Shown here piece by piece: positions 1 to 5,216 of a DNA stretch of 5,216 nt. A model generated the notes under the pieces. The model did not search any database, was not told the DNA's origin, and was given only the letters and a program-made list of their open reading frames with translations. Made by a program: the position numbers and the translations under genes. Origin of the DNA: Leptotrichiaceae bacterium (lineage in GTDB: Bacteria; Fusobacteriota; Fusobacteriia; Fusobacteriales; Leptotrichiaceae); contig JAUNKI010000133.1 in assembly GCA_030532815.1 (NCBI GenBank), positions 1 to 5,216 of the forward strand, read 5' to 3'. How positions within the stretch are numbered: the stretch's first letter is position 1; every line of letters begins with the position of its first letter.

Positions 1-526
1 CCTTCACTTCTTCAAGATAATATACATTTATCTGATAAAATGTTAAAAGAAGTTCATCGGTTAAACCTACGGAATTATCCATTAAATCACCGATAAAAAG
101 CATATCCTGAAATACAAAGGCCTTATTTGTAGGCAAAGGAAGGAGCATGTCTCCTCCGCTTTCACCTTTAAAATTTCCTTTTGTAAGATAGTCTATGGCA
201 TAATCCGAAGCCATTATATAATTATACATTTCATTTTCATATTTACATCTCATCTGAAATACTACTACTCTTTTTTCAAGTAATGTTTTTACTATCCCCA
301 AATTAATATTATCAGGTATTTCTTCATTCAGATGTTTTTCAGTATCTTCATATATCATTTTTGCTTTCTTGTTCGTCTTAAGTTCCTTAGGAATGAAACA
401 GACTATATTACTGCTTTCTCCGTATATTCTGAAGGCTCCGCACAGGAATAAGAGAAAAATAATCCTTTTTATTACAGACTTTCCTGTTATTGATTTTTTT
501 AATACTGATTTATATATTCCCGCCAT
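1..526 (-). CDS. Exported protein of unknown function, 3' end cut off by the window edge
   Basis: An open frame read on the minus strand starts at ATG (526-524) and stays open for 175 codons to the window edge, so the C-terminus is missing. The start overlaps the stop of the PepSY gene by one base (TAATG), which implies translational coupling and fixes the start. Residues 1-21 are basic (several Lys, one Arg); residues 22-32 are hydrophobic (IIFLLFLCGAF), followed by RIYGESS, which fits a signal peptide with cleavage near residues 36-37. Cys29 lies in this segment but LFLC is a poor lipobox, so a lipoprotein is unlikely. The mature part seen (37-175) is soluble, mixed in charge, with Cys43 and Cys94 and a Gly-rich turn GESGGD at 121-126. 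I do not recognise the family. As the last visible gene of the two-component operon it is probably an envelope partner or output of that system, which is inference only. Confidence 0.8.
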   Translation of the reverse strand, partial: MAGIYKSVLKKSITGKSVIKRIIFLLFLCGAFRIYGESSNIVCFIPKELKTNKKAKMIYEDTEKHLNEEIPDNINLGIVKTLLEKRVVVFQMRCKYENEMYNYIMASDYAIDYLTKGNFKGESGGDMLLPLPTNKAFVFQDMLFIGDLMDNSVGLTDELLLTFYQINVYYLEEVK

Positions 527-1152
527 TACTTCTCATCTACTTTCCAGCTTAAAATTTCTCCTGTAAAAGCATCTACGATAAACTCATATTCGGTATTTTC
601 ATACTCCATTTTCCCGATATATACTGTTTTCTCATTTTTTCTTGCCAAATGAAGTTTTACTATATCGGATTTTTTTGCTCCTGTAATTCTTTCTGCAATT
701 ATTTCTCTCACTTTATTTTCTCCGATATATTTCAGAGCATTTTCATTTTTCCTGTCTTTTTCTTCAGATTCTTTGACCGGAATAATTTCAATATTTTCCG
801 TTTCCGTTTTTTTCCCTGCAATTTCTCTGTTTTTCTGACTATAACTCAATATTTTTCCTGTATCGGCATCAACACTGTAAATATATTTCTTATCTCCTGA
901 AAAAAATTCTATTTTATAAATTCTTTTTCTGTTTTCCTTATCTATTTTAATTTTAGTTATTTTTGCTTTTTCATGGGATATTTTTGAATGTCTGAAAACT
1001 ATTACTTTTGCTTCTTCAATTGAAATTTTTACATTTGCAACTTTAATAAGCTTATAATCTTTATTTTCAGAAAAAATCTTTTTATCGGCTAAAAAGAATA
1101 TACTGAATATTAAGATTACAAGAAAATTGTTTTTGAAAAACTTATTTCTCAT
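526..1152 (-). CDS. Exported protein with two PepSY domains
   Basis: This 208-residue protein has an N-terminal signal sequence or anchor: basic MRNKFFKNN, hydrophobic residues 10-22, then DKKIFS-EN, with likely cleavage near 28-29. Two PepSY domains follow. The first spans about 43-104, opening with ISIEEAK and ending in YSVDADTGKIL (92-102). The second spans about 144-205, opening with IGENKVREIIAERI and ending in FIVDAFTGEILSW (191-203). A charged Glu/Lys-rich linker (105-143) joins them. PepSY domains occur in propeptides of M4 metalloproteases, where they inhibit the protease, and in many stand-alone envelope proteins; no protease domain is present here. The start overlaps the kinase 3' end by 11 bases and has an AAAGGA site six bases upstream. 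Its place directly behind a kinase suggests it modulates the sensor or an envelope protease, which is inferred. The domain call is firm; the role is open. Confidence 0.92.
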   Translation of the reverse strand: MRNKFFKNNFLVILIFSIFFLADKKIFSENKDYKLIKVANVKISIEEAKVIVFRHSKISHEKAKITKIKIDKENRKRIYKIEFFSGDKKYIYSVDADTGKILSYSQKNREIAGKKTETENIEIIPVKESEEKDRKNENALKYIGENKVREIIAERITGAKKSDIVKLHLARKNEKTVYIGKMEYENTEYEFIVDAFTGEILSWKVDEK

Positions 1153-2542
1153 TCTTTATCCTTTCATTTTTTTCATTTGTATTAAAATCAAGATTATCAG
1201 GCAGTATAAAAGTAAACGTACTTCCTTTTCCCAGTTCACTTTCAACTAAAATATTTCCCCTGTGTGCCTCCACAATCCATTTTACCATAGCAAGACCCAG
1301 TCCGCTGTTATCAGTAGTCCTTGAAGTTTCCACTCTAAAAAATCGCGTCCATATTTTGTCTATATTTTCTTTTGCAATTCCGATTCCGTTATCGGAAATT
1401 TTACCGATAATTCTGCCTTTTTTCTTTAAAAGACGTACTTTTATACAACCGTTTTCCTTTCCATAGGAAACAGCATTTGAAATAAGATTTATAAGAAGCC
1501 TCATTATCATAAGTTCATCTCCTCTCATATAAATTTCGGGAGCTATTTCCGTTAAAATTTTTATGTTTTTACTGTCTGCGTCATTTTTTTGAGAATCAAT
1601 TACTATTTCAGTAATTTCACTGACATTGAGATATTCCATATTCAGCTTCTGGTGTCCCCGATCTATTCTGGACATTGTCAGAAGCTGTGAAATAAGCCTC
1701 GACATTTTTTTTGATTCCTGTAATATGATATTCAGTGATTTTTCGGTTTTTTCAACGGTATTTAAATGCCCTAACCCGTATTCACTTTGGGAAATAATAA
1801 CCGATATGGGAGTTCTCAGTTCATGAGATACATCCGATGTAAACTGCACTTCACTGTTGAAAGATGACTGAAGTCTGTTAAACATTGTATCAAAAGTATT
1901 TGCAAGAGTATGTATTTCATCATAACCTTCTCCCATATTTATTCTCTGGGAAAGATCATTTCCTTCATTGATTTTTTCAGCTGCCATTCTTATTTTTTCA
2001 ATAGGTCTGAAAGCATTTTTCGTTATAAAATAACCTGACAAAGCTATAAAAAATATTAAAAAAGGAAAAACAGCAAGAGAAATGAAAATAATAATTTCAA
2101 TGGCTTTTTCGGCTTCCGAAGCGGGTACTATACCTCTGAACCATATATCTCCGTATTCTTTAAAATTTTTCTTTTCTTCATACACATACCATTTTTTATT
2201 TCCTTTTTTTACAATTTTTATTTTGCCGTCACCTTTGAAAGAATCATCGTATTTAAAGCTTAAAGGCTGATCACCATATATAAATTGTAAATTTTCATCA
2301 TAAATGGAAATATGAACATTGTTTATAACTACATTCATGTCACTGTCTATTTCAAGTTCACCGTTATAAAAATCAAGCTCATTAAAAGCTGAACTTACTG
2401 TCTGTTTCAATTCGGAATACGTAGAATTCAAAATAAGGTTTTCACTTATATAGAAAATTACTCCTAAAAAAAACAGTACAAGGAGCATCATAAGACTTAT
2501 ATACCAGAATGTTATTTTTGTCTTAATCGATACTTTATTCAT
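1142..2542 (-). CDS. HAMP-containing membrane sensor histidine kinase
   Basis: This 466-residue class I kinase probably autophosphorylates on a histidine and passes the phosphate to the response regulator encoded just upstream. In order: membrane segment 1 (about 11-33), an extracytoplasmic sensor region (about 34-147) containing no Cys, membrane segment 2 (about 148-174), a HAMP linker (about 174-226, with FRPIEKI and a DEIHTLANTFDTM helix), and a dimerisation domain with the H-box SDVSHELRTPI carrying His240. The ATPase domain has the N-box LINLISNAV (Asn356), the D/G1 box SDNGIGI (Asp384), the F-box FFRVETSR (401-408) and the G2 box GLGLAMVKWIV (from 414). All catalytic boxes look intact. 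The start overlaps the regulator's stop by 8 bases, with GAGG placed seven bases before ATG. The architecture matches OmpR-partner kinases of the ArlS/CusS type, but the signal cannot be read from the sensor region and I assign no symbol. Confidence 0.96.
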   Translation of the reverse strand: MNKVSIKTKITFWYISLMMLLVLFFLGVIFYISENLILNSTYSELKQTVSSAFNELDFYNGELEIDSDMNVVINNVHISIYDENLQFIYGDQPLSFKYDDSFKGDGKIKIVKKGNKKWYVYEEKKNFKEYGDIWFRGIVPASEAEKAIEIIIFISLAVFPFLIFFIALSGYFITKNAFRPIEKIRMAAEKINEGNDLSQRINMGEGYDEIHTLANTFDTMFNRLQSSFNSEVQFTSDVSHELRTPISVIISQSEYGLGHLNTVEKTEKSLNIILQESKKMSRLISQLLTMSRIDRGHQKLNMEYLNVSEITEIVIDSQKNDADSKNIKILTEIAPEIYMRGDELMIMRLLINLISNAVSYGKENGCIKVRLLKKKGRIIGKISDNGIGIAKENIDKIWTRFFRVETSRTTDNSGLGLAMVKWIVEAHRGNILVESELGKGSTFTFILPDNLDFNTNEKNERIKNEK

Positions 2543-3212
2543 TTTCCACCCTCAGAACATAACCTACCCCACGTACCGTATGAAGCAGTTTCGGAGTATA
2601 GGCTTCATCTATTTTTTTCCTCAAATATCTTATATACACATCTATTACATTTGTCCCTCCCTCATATTCATAATTCCATATATGTTCCTCTATTTTTTCC
2701 CTTGTGAGAACTCTCCCCTGATTTCTTATCATATATTCCAGTAAAGTAAATTCACGGGCAGAAAGATTTATAACATTTCCGTTTCTTGTCACTTTTCTTG
2801 TGTCACAGTCCATTATCAAATCAGCTATTGCAAATACATTGTTTACATTTCCCGTAACATCTCTCAACATGACACGTATACGTGCAAGAAGTTCATCAAA
2901 GGCAAAAGGCTTTACAAGATAGTCATTTGCTCCGTAATCAAGTCCTTTGACTCTATCTTCTATACTGTCTCTTGCCGTCAGGAGAAGAATAGGTGTCTTT
3001 ATATTTTTCGCCCTTATTTTCCTTAAAACTTCAAATCCGTCTAACTTGGGAAGCATTACATCAAGAATAACCGCATCATATTCTACATAGGAAATATATT
3101 CAAGTGCTTCTTCACCATCAAAACAGCTGTCCACTCCGTAATAACTTTCCTTCAGTTTTTCCGTAATGACATCATTCAGATTTATTTCATCTTCAACTAC
3201 AAGTATTCTCAT
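2535..3212 (-). CDS. OmpR/PhoB-family response regulator
   Basis: This 225-residue protein has normal family length. The receiver domain (1-118) carries the acidic pocket Glu7-Asp8, the phospho-acceptor Asp51 in VILDVMLPKLDG, the switch Thr79 in LLLTA, and Lys101 in LVKPF. The C-terminal winged-helix DNA-binding domain (about 127-222) has the usual LSAREFTLLEYMIRN, a GRVLTREKI helix, the recognition helix around NVIDVYIRYLRKKID (188-202) and the wing ending HTVRGVGYVLR. It is expected to bind DNA as a dimer after phosphorylation by the kinase encoded next. It is the first gene of a four-gene overlapping cassette. The start is supported by AAGGAG nine bases upstream. Many regulators of this family control their own operon; the inverted repeat before this gene is a possible control site, but this family usually binds direct repeats, so the reader of that site may be another protein. 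Confidence 0.97.
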   Translation of the reverse strand: MRILVVEDEINLNDVITEKLKESYYGVDSCFDGEEALEYISYVEYDAVILDVMLPKLDGFEVLRKIRAKNIKTPILLLTARDSIEDRVKGLDYGANDYLVKPFAFDELLARIRVMLRDVTGNVNNVFAIADLIMDCDTRKVTRNGNVINLSAREFTLLEYMIRNQGRVLTREKIEEHIWNYEYEGGTNVIDVYIRYLRKKIDEAYTPKLLHTVRGVGYVLRVENE

Positions 3213-3221
3213 AATTATCCG

Positions 3222-3227
3222 CTCCTT
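3222..3227 (-). promoter_or_regulatory. Ribosome binding site of the response regulator gene
   Basis: AAGGAG lies nine bases before the ATG at 3212. It is a near-perfect anti-16S match and supports the assigned start. Confidence 0.85.
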
Positions 3228-3232
3228 AATTT

Positions 3233-3261
3233 TGTATATTGTCTCTTCAATATACTGTTAA
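3233..3261 (-). promoter_or_regulatory. Candidate proximal promoter of the two-component operon
   Basis: On the minus strand, TTAACA (3261-3256) and TATACA (3238-3233) are separated by 17 bases, a good sigma-70-type arrangement. Transcription would begin near 3226, giving a very short leader that would start inside or at the edge of the AAGGAG site. This is the weak point of the proposal. The spacer and -10 are covered by a perfect inverted repeat, so this promoter, if real, could be occluded by a DNA-binding protein. Confidence 0.4.
3234..3255. repeat. Perfect 8-base inverted repeat, candidate operator
   Basis: The arms GTATATTG (3234-3241) and CAATATAC (3248-3255) are exact reverse complements around a 6-base spacer, 22 bases in all. 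The repeat lies 22 bases before the regulator's start codon, between the -35 and the end of the -10 of the proximal candidate promoter. It could be a binding site for a dimeric regulator. In a transcript from the distal promoter it could also fold as an AU-rich hairpin just upstream of the ribosome binding site. The repeat itself is certain; its function is inferred. Confidence 0.6.
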
Positions 3262-3273
3262 GCTTTTATTAAT

Positions 3274-3303
3274 ATTGTACTATATATTCGGGTATTATTT
3301 CAA
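3274..3303 (-). promoter_or_regulatory. Candidate distal promoter of the two-component operon
   Basis: TTGAAA (3303-3298) and TACAAT (3279-3274) on the minus strand are separated by 18 bases, close to the sigma-70 consensus. Transcription would begin near 3267 and give a leader of about 55 bases containing the inverted repeat. I favour this over the proximal candidate because of the better -35 and a normal leader length. The CAATAT in its -10 region (3277-3272) repeats the inner six bases of one arm of the inverted repeat. Confidence 0.5.
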
Positions 3304-3352
3304 GACATCAGTTTTCATATAATTAAAAATATATTTTCCCTTAAAATTTAAA

Positions 3353-4180
3353 CTAATCCTCTTCCAAGCTGTTTTCATTGTTTTTTTTCCTACAGAACAG
3401 CAGGTATAGAAATATTCCCGTAATAAATATTATAAAAATTCCCAAAAAATTATGATGATTAATTATTTCTTTCCTGAAATCAGGAAGTTTTCTCAAATAA
3501 AAGAAAAATAATCTGACACTTTTAAAAAAATCTGCAGTTTTTCCCTCTATTATAAAATATTCCTGTATTTTCAGTATACTTATAACAAATATCATTATAA
3601 GAAAGCCCTTTAAAGTAATTATTACCGAATAAATTATTCCTTCCTTTCTTCTTTCCGAAGAAAATTTTTCGTATATTTTTATTCCGTACATTACAGTTAA
3701 TGCTAAAATAATATATGTAGATGTATTTATTACCCCTGCAGGAATTCTTACCAAAAAATAAAATATAAGTTTCTGTGTTATTTCGAGCTTAATATCCGTA
3801 CCCTTTAAACCAAGCATATCTGAAAATTCAGAAACAGAAGTAAGAACAATAAGCACAAAAATTATTCCCACTACATATCTGCTTATTTTAACTGCAAACC
3901 TTCTGTCAACAATCAGGAAATATGATTTTATAAACTGTGTAAGCATTACTGCACTAATAATCAGAAGAAAAGTATGCAGTACTATACTTGACAGTCCGAG
4001 TATGCCCAATACACTTACTTCTCCGGTTCCTTTTCCCATTTCTATAAGCTGATGTATATATATTTTTGATAAAATAAAACTTTTTACTGTAAGTACAAGA
4101 AATATTGACAGAATCGTAAACATCATAGCGATTATACCCTTAAATCTGTTTTCCTTTCCTTCTTCAAATTTTTTTTCCAT
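3353..4180 (-). CDS. Multi-pass membrane protein of unknown function
   Basis: This 275-residue protein is dominated by hydrophobic segments at about 14-38, 56-85, 99-118, 136-168, 181-204 and 245-263, giving about six membrane passes. A charged N-terminus (MEKKFEEGKENRFK), basic loops (KIYEKFSSERRKEG at 168-181; a Lys/Arg-rich stretch around 230-237) and a polar tail RKKNNENSLEED frame them. Loop 86-98 (SYFLIVDRRFAVK) is also basic. I see no ABC, transporter, protease or enzyme motif and do not recognise a family. AAGGGG lies five bases before ATG, supporting the start. It is separated from the upstream small membrane protein by 159 bases with a probable promoter, and from the two-component operon downstream by 140 bases. 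Whether it has anything to do with that operon is unclear. The ORF is sound; the function is unknown. Confidence 0.85.
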   Translation of the reverse strand: MEKKFEEGKENRFKGIIAMMFTILSIFLVLTVKSFILSKIYIHQLIEMGKGTGEVSVLGILGLSSIVLHTFLLIISAVMLTQFIKSYFLIVDRRFAVKISRYVVGIIFVLIVLTSVSEFSDMLGLKGTDIKLEITQKLIFYFLVRIPAGVINTSTYIILALTVMYGIKIYEKFSSERRKEGIIYSVIITLKGFLIMIFVISILKIQEYFIIEGKTADFFKSVRLFFFYLRKLPDFRKEIINHHNFLGIFIIFITGIFLYLLFCRKKNNENSLEED

Positions 4181-4221
4181 TTTCTCCCCTTCAATTTTTC
4201 CTTTATCTTCATCTGTTTTTT

Positions 4222-4239
4222 ACATATTTTAATATATGT
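4222..4239. repeat. Short inverted repeat in the leader of the six-helix membrane protein gene
   Basis: ACATAT (4222-4227) and ATATGT (4234-4239) are perfect inverted arms around a 6-base spacer, just downstream of the candidate -10. In this AT-rich gap a 6-base repeat can easily arise by chance. It has no GC content and is not followed by a U-run on the minus strand, so it is not a terminator for the upstream gene. Confidence 0.3.
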
Positions 4240-4245
4240 CATTGT

Positions 4246-4274
4246 ATTATAATCCCGATAAAACATTCTCTATA
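4246..4274 (-). promoter_or_regulatory. Candidate promoter of the six-helix membrane protein gene
   Basis: A perfect TATAAT (-10) lies at 4251-4246 on the minus strand, about 65 bases before the start codon at 4180. The position 17 bases upstream (4274-4269, TATAGA) is a poor -35, so the call rests mainly on the -10. The rest of the 4181-4339 gap holds no coding sequence that I can support. Confidence 0.4.
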
Positions 4275-4339
4275 TAATTTTGCTCATATTTTCAATTTAT
4301 TTTCTTATATAAAATCAGTATCCTAATTTTTAATAATAT

Positions 4340-4774
4340 TTACAGCTGTTTCGGGAGCATCATTGAAAATGTAAAAGCTGAATAAATTAAAAACAGTAAA
4401 AATAATGTTTCCAATATTACCGATACTATTAAAAATTTCTTTTTTCCTTCTGCGTTCTGATTTTTTCCGATAACTGTTTTCAGTTTTTCAACATAAAAAA
4501 TCATCAAAATCAATTTTAAAACTATTCCAATAATTCCGAAAACTGTTAAATAAACATCCACAGTTCCACCCGGTCTGTAAAATCCCAATCTGTTCCCTAA
4601 TAACTCTACTACGGAATTTAACATTGCCAATCCCGTAAAGCTTATAACTGTTATAATTACGAGTATATCCGAATAATAAAATATACTTTTTTTGAAATCC
4701 GTCTTTATCAGGTAAACTCCCTTAAAAACATTCAAACTTATTAAAATAACAGGCACAATCAATCCTAACAACAT
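4340..4774 (-). CDS. Small four-helix membrane protein of unknown function
   Basis: From the ATG at 4774 this encodes 144 residues with hydrophobic segments at about 2-21, 37-59, 74-95 and 113-138, so about four membrane passes. The loops are short and basic: residues 24-29 (KTDFKK) and 97-113 (EKLKTVIGKNQNAEGKK). An in-frame ATG at 4792 would add six residues (MGKENR), but those codons contain GGAAAGGAG, an excellent ribosome binding site six bases before the 4774 ATG, while 4792 has no site upstream. I therefore prefer 4774. The gene follows the META-domain gene by 26 bases (8 bases if started at 4792), so the two are probably co-transcribed. I see no catalytic motif and do not recognise the family. 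No convincing terminator follows the stop at 4340. Confidence 0.82.
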   Translation of the reverse strand: MLLGLIVPVILISLNVFKGVYLIKTDFKKSIFYYSDILVIITVISFTGLAMLNSVVELLGNRLGFYRPGGTVDVYLTVFGIIGIVLKLILMIFYVEKLKTVIGKNQNAEGKKKFLIVSVILETLFLLFLIYSAFTFSMMLPKQL

Positions 4775-4778
4775 TCTA

Positions 4779-4787
4779 TTCTCCTTT
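4779..4787 (-). promoter_or_regulatory. Ribosome binding site that decides the start of the small membrane protein
   Basis: GGAAAGGAG on the minus strand ends about six bases upstream of the ATG at 4774. It lies inside the would-be N-terminal codons of the longer reading frame starting at 4792, which argues for the shorter protein. Confidence 0.75.
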
Positions 4788-4800
4788 CCCATTTAGATGT

Positions 4801-5216
4801 TTATTTTAAATGATATCTTTTAAATACAAGATAATTATCAGGATCATTCATTCCCATAAATAAAGTATTTTCATCTATAATGTTTATTATCCGTACTTCT
4901 TTCAGATAATCAAGAAATTCCCTTTCAATCTCGGATACCTTCTTATTTGATTCGGATAAATCTTTAAACTCATTTATTTTAAATGAAATAGTATTACCAC
5001 GGCTGCTTATTTCGTATTTTCCTGAGTAAGCTCCGTATAATCCTATATTACCGTATATCTGACCATTTTTTATAGATAAAATAATATCTTCTTTTCCATT
5101 AGTTTTTATTTCTTTTTTCGTATAAAGTTCTGCTTTGATTTTTTGTCCGCTTATATCTGCAACTTTCCAGGAAGTATTTTCAATTTTTTCTTTTATATCA
5201 AAAAGTTCGGGAAAAA
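4801..5216 (-). CDS. META/HslJ-like domain protein, N-terminus cut off by the window edge
   Basis: An open frame enters from the right edge and ends at TAA (4803-4801), giving the last 137 residues. The pattern matches a META domain, the HslJ-type fold found in bacterial envelope and heat-shock proteins. An opening NTSWKVADISGQ is followed by short beta segments, then GNIGLYGAYSGKYEISSRGNTI at the place of the family's GxxGCNxYxGxYxxxGNxL core. Next comes an acidic stretch with a helix (EIEREFLDYLKEV), then a closing hairpin IIDENTLFM, with D-P-D and LVFKR at the C-terminus. The conserved Cys-Asn pair of the core is replaced (Leu-Tyr in this alignment by eye), so this is a divergent member. 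About 18 residues precede the domain in the window, so the full protein could carry a signal peptide or further domains upstream. It probably shares an operon with the small membrane protein that follows. The family call is by pattern recognition only. Confidence 0.65.
   Translation of the reverse strand, partial: FPELFDIKEKIENTSWKVADISGQKIKAELYTKKEIKTNGKEDIILSIKNGQIYGNIGLYGAYSGKYEISSRGNTISFKINEFKDLSESNKKVSEIEREFLDYLKEVRIINIIDENTLFMGMNDPDNYLVFKRYHLK

Noticed and set aside
438..442. Possible lipoprotein site at Cys29 of the left-edge exported protein
   Set aside because: The residues before Cys (LFL) do not fit a lipobox, which needs a small residue at -1.
369..566. Plus-strand open frame of 65 codons
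   Set aside because: It lies opposite the better-supported minus-strand gene at 1-526, which has an export signal and a coupled start. The plus-strand frame has no clear ribosome site.
649..900. Plus-strand open frame of 83 codons rich in Phe, Ile, Asn and Cys
   Set aside because: It is antisense to the PepSY gene and its odd composition is what an AT-rich gene gives when read backwards.
1626..2270. Two plus-strand open frames (1626-1826 and 2082-2270)
   Set aside because: Both lie entirely opposite the intact histidine kinase gene and show no domain or start signal.
3326..3337. 12-base palindrome AAAATATATTTT after the six-helix membrane protein gene, considered as a terminator
   Set aside because: It is pure AT, cannot form a stable loop-bearing hairpin and has only a short T-run. 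It is expected by chance in this composition.
4181..4339. Possible small gene, riboswitch or regulatory RNA in the 159-base gap
   Set aside because: No frame with a ribosome site is present, and I see no GC-containing stem or conserved aptamer pattern. Only a promoter-like TATAAT and a short AT repeat stand out.

Overview
The window is AT-rich (roughly 30% GC by eye), and every gene I can support lies on the minus strand, so transcription runs from high to low coordinates. AT-rich codon use, strong AAGGAG-type ribosome binding sites, tightly overlapping genes and signal peptides ending in short 'FS-EN' or 'YG-ES' stretches suggest a low-GC bacterium. Leptotrichia or another Fusobacteriota member is my best guess, with low-GC Firmicutes as the alternative. 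No marker gene settles this.

In transcription order the window holds: (1) the C-terminal 137 codons of a META/HslJ-like domain protein (4801-5216, cut by the right edge); (2) a small four-helix membrane protein close behind it, best started at 4774; (3) a 159-base gap with a likely promoter; (4) a 275-residue protein with about six membrane segments and no recognised function (3353-4180); (5) a 140-base regulatory gap with two candidate promoters and a perfect inverted repeat; (6) a four-gene cassette: OmpR/PhoB-type response regulator, HAMP-containing sensor histidine kinase, exported protein with two PepSY domains, and an exported protein of unknown function cut by the left edge (1-526).

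The four cassette genes overlap at every junction (8, 11 and 1 bases), so they are almost certainly co-transcribed and translationally coupled. The likely working model is a signalling unit at the cell surface: the kinase senses an envelope condition, the regulator controls transcription (probably including its own operon), and the two exported proteins act outside the membrane as ligands, modulators or outputs. This link is inference from gene order. The most notable items are the double-PepSY and unknown secreted protein coupled to a two-component system, and the perfect 8-base inverted repeat lying between the -35 and the end of the -10 of a candidate promoter before the regulator gene. I see no RNA gene, CRISPR array, insertion sequence or phage gene.
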